A stretch of DNA of 51,221 bases from a virus. The translations under genes were made by a program, and so were the position numbers. Location of the stretch: positions 1-51,221 of the IMG/VR virus record IMGVR_UViG_3300025141_011978, one strand, 5' to 3'. The notes beneath the pieces are model-generated. The model was not told the origin of the DNA. It did no database searches and was given only the letters and a program-made list of their open reading frames with translations. Below are positions 48,579 through 51,221 of the stretch, in pieces. How positions within the stretch are numbered: position 1 is the first letter of the stretch; each line of letters begins with the position of its first letter.

Positions 48579-49022
48579 TTATTGAGTCTTATCCAATGAT
48601 TTTAATGGAGGTTTTCGCAGTTTAGACTCCTTTACCTGTCGAGGAGCTCGTTGAGTTTGTCGAGGAGCTCGTTGAGTTTTTTGTGGTACTTTAACTTTTC
48701 GCGTTTCTTTTGGTGGAATAGTTTTTTCAGGCAAATCTTCCTTATAATCAGGGTCTTCTTTTGGTGAAACTTCTTCAAATCTAGGCACTACTACTACTTC
48801 TTCTTCTATAAGGGGTATTCCTATGTTAGATTTTTTCAGATTATTAACCTTATCATATAAGTTATCTATTGATTCTTTAATATTTGTTATCCCATCTGGA
48901 TTGTTCATTAATCCTATTATAATACTATATAGTCTATTGTTAGTTCTAGTTATGTCTTCAATAAGAGATATCATATTTAATAAATTATCTCTATTTTTAG
49001 CAACTGTTTTATCATGTATCAT
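48579..49022 (-). CDS. helical protein with basic Pro-rich C-terminus
   Basis: 147 residues, ATG preceded by GGAG. Helical N-terminal half (LLNMISLIEDITRTNNRLYS), then an acidic linker and a basic tail containing the tandem repeat KTQRAPRQTQRAPRQ. No domain recognised; the tail could bind nucleic acid. Confidence 0.68.
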   Translation of the reverse strand: MIHDKTVAKNRDNLLNMISLIEDITRTNNRLYSIIIGLMNNPDGITNIKESIDNLYDKVNNLKKSNIGIPLIEEEVVVVPRFEEVSPKEDPDYKEDLPEKTIPPKETRKVKVPQKTQRAPRQTQRAPRQVKESKLRKPPLKSLDKTQ

Positions 49023-49035
49023 TTTTTACTTTCTC

Positions 49036-49317
49036 CTAATTTGGTAGGTCTTCTTTGTCTATTTTATTCATTTCTTTCTTCATATGTTGTATAAACTCAT
49101 TTGTATTACAATCAAGGTCCATCATCATTTGTCTCATCATCATACCATCGGCTACAGCCTTTGTTCTTGTTATGAATTGTATCATAAACATTACTACAAA
49201 CATCAATCCTAACTTTGGCCATGTTAGATGTTCACCCATTATATACCCAACGACAAAATATAATAAACATTGAAATATTGTTAAATTAATTCTACTACCT
49301 AAAAAGTTTGTTATCAT
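49036..49317 (-). CDS. small membrane protein
   Basis: 93 residues from the ATG at 49317, which overlaps the HNH gene's stop as ATGA and has AGGA before it. Two membrane helices (IFQCLLYFVVGYIMG; LGLMFVVMFMIQFI), then a Met-rich stretch (DGMMMRQMMMDL) and a charged tail. Confidence 0.68.
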   Translation of the reverse strand: MITNFLGSRINLTIFQCLLYFVVGYIMGEHLTWPKLGLMFVVMFMIQFITRTKAVADGMMMRQMMMDLDCNTNEFIQHMKKEMNKIDKEDLPN

Positions 49318-49640
49318 TTTTTTCCTAAATATTCCCATAATAACTCCGGTTTTTCAAGTGCTTCGTATTTGTATTTTCTATGGAATGCGTTGTGACACTT
49401 CCAACACAATACCACTCCGTTTGATCTGTCATATCTATCTTTCGGGAATTTCTCCCAACTCTTGATGTGATGTGCGTGGAGAGCTCGTGTTGTTTTAAGT
49501 CTTTTGTCGCATTTCTCACAAACATACCACTTACGAAGTCCTCTCTTTGCTCTGTTTAATTCGAATACACTCTTTCGCCATGATTTGTATCGTACTTCCG
49601 ACTTTGATGATTTCCATCTATTTCCCTTTTTGAATTTCAA
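49314..49640 (-). CDS. HNH endonuclease
   Basis: 108 residues, apparently a TTG start at 49640 (no better in-frame start seen). A zinc-bound HNH core: CEKCDKRL, the catalytic LHAHHIKSWEKFP, NGVVLCWKCHNAFHRKY. Stand-alone HNH enzymes in phages act in homing or in DNA packaging with terminase; no terminase is in the window, so homing or a general nuclease role is more likely. Confidence 0.83.
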   Translation of the reverse strand: MKFKKGNRWKSSKSEVRYKSWRKSVFELNRAKRGLRKWYVCEKCDKRLKTTRALHAHHIKSWEKFPKDRYDRSNGVVLCWKCHNAFHRKYKYEALEKPELLWEYLGKK

Positions 49641-49974
49641 TTTGATAATTTACCAAGTAACCGCAATCACCACACCAATGTGGTTTACATTTATGGTCAC
49701 TATAAACGCGTTCGTGATCTTCACAATATTCCTTTGTTTGTAACTGATGATATGTATCTTGAAACATTAACATATCGCGTTTTTCATTTGATAATATGTC
49801 TTGTCCGCATGTTTTACAAATCTTTGTTAAATATTTATTTTTACGAGCCTTACGAGAGCGTTTCTTCGGTTTGATGATTTCCTCTTCTATTTCATCGTTT
49901 ATGATGGTTTCTTCTTCGATGTCATCGGATGGAGGGGGGCTCAATATCTTCCCCTCAAAATTTTTTTTACACAT
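49618..49974 (-). CDS. zinc-ribbon protein
   Basis: 118 residues. Acidic N-terminal third, a basic patch (KPKKRSRKARKNK), then metal ligands CKTCG, CEDH and CKPHWCGDCG. Probably a nucleic-acid or protein-binding zinc finger. Overlaps the HNH gene by 23 nt. Confidence 0.7.
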   Translation of the reverse strand: MCKKNFEGKILSPPPSDDIEEETIINDEIEEEIIKPKKRSRKARKNKYLTKICKTCGQDILSNEKRDMLMFQDTYHQLQTKEYCEDHERVYSDHKCKPHWCGDCGYLVNYQIEIQKGK

Positions 49975-49975
49975 A

Positions 49976-50344
49976 TTATAAACTTCTCACTTTATCTGTT
50001 TCTTTTAACTCATCACCCAATTCTATAAGTCTATCTCTCAGTTCAGCATTTTCCATTTCTAATGATAATACTCTATCTTCCATATTATCTCCCATCACAT
50101 CACTGTGTATTTCATCAATAACTTCTTTGTCGAGACACCATAACATTCTTTGTAGTTGTTCCCTTAATTCAGTTATACTGTCAGCCTCTAATTGTAAATC
50201 TATAGTGTGTGCCATAGGTTTACCAGTTTCATCATCATAGTATGCTTCTTGAATACTAAGCCATTCATCACCATCTTCTGATGTTCTACGAACTACTCTA
50301 TAATCCCACTCTTTACTCATATCTTTACTCATATCTTTACTCAT
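49976..50344 (-). CDS. hypothetical protein with 12-nt tandem repeat at its start
   Basis: 122 residues from the ATG at 50344 (AGAGG upstream). The first codons are three tandem copies of a 12-nt unit giving MSKDMSKDMSKE. The core is a small beta domain (YRVVRRTSEDGDEWLSIQEA) followed by a coiled coil (SLEMENAELRDRLIELGDEL). Any of the three ATGs could serve as start. Confidence 0.68.
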   Translation of the reverse strand: MSKDMSKDMSKEWDYRVVRRTSEDGDEWLSIQEAYYDDETGKPMAHTIDLQLEADSITELREQLQRMLWCLDKEVIDEIHSDVMGDNMEDRVLSLEMENAELRDRLIELGDELKETDKVRSL

Positions 50345-50345
50345 T

Positions 50346-50510
50346 TTATAATCCTCTTTCATCTTTTTTATTTAATTCACCTAATAGTTCTCTGTATATT
50401 ACCATAGCTATTAGTTCCCTGTTACTCTCTACTCCCAAATCAGCATCTTCAAATTCATCTAATATACCTTTAATTTTATCAACAATAGAACCTGTCATTG
50501 CAATACCCAT
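50346..50510 (-). CDS. 54-residue helical protein (found by hand translation)
   Basis: Starts on the stop of the gene upstream (TAATG) and ends one base before the next ATG. Translation MGIAMTGSIVDKIKGILDEF then EDADLGVESNRELIAMVIYR and ELLGELNKKDERGL is helical and acidic. Coupling at both ends supports it. Confidence 0.68.
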   Translation of the reverse strand: MGIAMTGSIVDKIKGILDEFEDADLGVESNRELIAMVIYRELLGELNKKDERGL

Positions 50511-50671
50511 TATAAACCTCGCTCATCCAAACCAAAAAATTCCTCTAGCTCTGCTATTGTCATTTCAGCTATTTTCTTTTTTGTATCTAACTTAAAAAAA
50601 TCAGCATCTTCCCAATATTTTAGGACTCTGACAACTTTTAATTCGGCTTTCATTCTTTCTTGTTTATTCAT
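50510..50671 (-). CDS. 53-residue helical protein
   Basis: Start at 50671, where the ATG overlaps the stop of a 34-codon gene (ATGA). Translation MNKQERMKAELKVVRVLKYW then ADFFKLDTKKKIAEMT and IAELEEFFGLDERGL. The DERGL ending matches the next gene and is formed by the shared ribosome-binding-site sequence. Confidence 0.66.
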   Translation of the reverse strand: MNKQERMKAELKVVRVLKYWEDADFFKLDTKKKIAEMTIAELEEFFGLDERGL

Positions 50672-50772
50672 CGTGCGAAAAATATAAACATACCTAACAT
50701 TATAAGTTTGTCTAATATCCATAACGCAATTAAGATTGTTAACTTTCTATCTACATTTAGTTTCATAACCAT
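50668..50772 (-). CDS. 34-residue single-pass membrane peptide (found by hand translation)
   Basis: ATG preceded by AAAAAGGAAA. Translation MVMKLNVDRKLTILIALWIL then DKLIMLGMFIFFAR is one membrane helix with a basic start. Its TGA overlaps the next ATG. Confidence 0.6.
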   Translation of the reverse strand: MVMKLNVDRKLTILIALWILDKLIMLGMFIFFAR

Positions 50773-50875
50773 TTTCCTTTTTAATATCATACTACCTTTC
50801 GGCGGTCTATTTCTATTCGTTTATTTTTAAGATTGATTGCTGTTAGACCAATCGTATGATAATTTTCCCGCTACT

Positions 50876-51085
50876 TTATGGAATTACATTAGTTGCAACT
50901 GGACCTCGGTCACTTGTTCCAACCGTATATGTAACTGTTTGTTCTTCTGTAAGTGTTTTGAATCCTTCCATTAGAATTCCACTCATGTGTACAAATAAAT
51001 CTGACCCACCATCTGATGGAGTTATAAATCCGTAACCTTTTTTGTTATCGAACCATTTTACTGTACCTTGTCTTGTATCTGCCAT
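50876..51085 (-). CDS. cspA: cold-shock domain protein
   Basis: 69 residues, the usual length. RNA-binding motifs RNP1 KGYGFITP and RNP2 DLFVHMS are intact, with the family start GTVKWFDNKKGYGF. AGAGGT precedes the ATG. Cold-shock proteins melt RNA structure and bind single strands; a phage copy could support translation of structured phage mRNAs. Confidence 0.95.
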   Translation of the reverse strand: MADTRQGTVKWFDNKKGYGFITPSDGGSDLFVHMSGILMEGFKTLTEEQTVTYTVGTSDRGPVATNVIP

Positions 51086-51221
51086 GTTACTTTACCTCTT
51101 TGTTTCTTGTTAATCGGTAGTATTCAGTTAATCACCTACTAATCTCTCTTCAAACTTTGCAGTAACCCCAATGATACTTTCAGTTTGATTAACCTATCCT
51201 ACCCGTCTTGTTGTTTGACTA
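51086..51221. other. right edge, nothing firm
   Basis: A short minus-strand open stretch ends in TAA at 51128 (VTAKFEERLVGD) but has an in-frame TAG at 51194 and no ordinary start codon. It may be a C-terminal remnant or chance. No promoter is clear. Confidence 0.2.

Noticed and set aside
48388-48585. 65-codon plus-strand frame
   Set aside because: No ribosome-binding site, opposite to all other genes, and overlaps terminator/hairpin sequence.
1-51221. Integrated prophage in a bacterial chromosome
   Set aside because: No integrase, attachment sites or clearly bacterial flanks are visible; all genes run in one direction, as in a phage genome segment. The dnaK, def and IMPDH-like genes fit as cargo.

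Overview
This 51 kb window is part of the genome of a tailed, T4-like (myovirus-type) phage, probably marine. It is AT-rich, and every gene and RNA that can be supported lies on the minus strand, so transcription runs right to left. Phage identity rests on a contractile-tail baseplate block (gp5-like hub, gp25-like and gp6-like wedge proteins, fibre proteins), a gp55-like late sigma factor, PhoH, a Dam-type methylase, homing-type HNH nucleases and tightly packed genes joined by ATGA, TAATG and TAGATG junctions. The host is inferred only. Type I dockerin repeats of the form GDxNGDGxxxVLDIVxxxNxIL, CGVCGG-type Cys repeats and a fibre C-terminus of the kind common in Bacteroidota all point to the FCB group, with Marinimicrobia (SAR406) the best guess.

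Layout. 1-17378: virion genes, comprising a partial large tail protein, two paralogous beta-rich fibre proteins (one with a LamG insertion), a long repeat fibre with a C-terminal trimerisation domain, and baseplate proteins. 17453-21508: regulatory and DNA-modifying genes (late sigma, HD phosphohydrolase, adenine methylase, small membrane protein, 3D-domain protein). 21524-24864: PhoH, a small membrane protein, a secreted porin-like outer-membrane protein, a tRNA-Met-like gene, a tmRNA and small genes. 24909-30055: two operon-like runs with an IMPDH-like enzyme, peptide deformylase, thioredoxin, zinc-ribbon protein, YfiM-like protein, trypsin-like protease and small membrane or secreted proteins. 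30056-30423: no gene, but a nested hairpin RNA and four hairpins 3' of dnaK. 30424-35208: full-length dnaK, a HAD nucleotidase, an unassigned structured RNA and a CobT-like metallopeptidase/vWA protein. 35342-41558: Cys-rich, dockerin-bearing proteins, one of them 1349 residues. 41691-46130: small proteins, an Smr-domain protein, a secreted arylsulfotransferase-like protein with a dockerin, three tRNAs and a homing endonuclease squeezed between two of them. 46347-48522: CobS-like AAA+ ATPase, elaborate promoters and a candidate sRNA. 48579-51085: small genes, an HNH nuclease and a cold-shock protein.

Regulation is unusually readable. One promoter class looks host-type (TTGACT, 18 bp, TATATT or TAAATT) and precedes the tmRNA, the vWA gene, the CobS-like gene and small genes. 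Two of these promoters, at 35.25 kb and 48.0 kb, carry the same upstream module: a TTAAAGTA-type palindrome plus a TGTTACA direct repeat of 10 bp period. A second class is an ATATTTATA motif seen on the coding strand just upstream of many genes, probably the promoter of the phage late sigma. Strong hairpin/T-run terminators close several units.

The most promising leads are the co-regulated CobS/CobT-like pair and its promoter module, the structured RNAs at 30.1, 32.95 and 48.3 kb, the in-frame TGA gene at 35.4 kb, the dockerin/Cys-repeat surface module, and the phage-borne tmRNA and DnaK. Several genes of 34-54 codons were found by hand translation.
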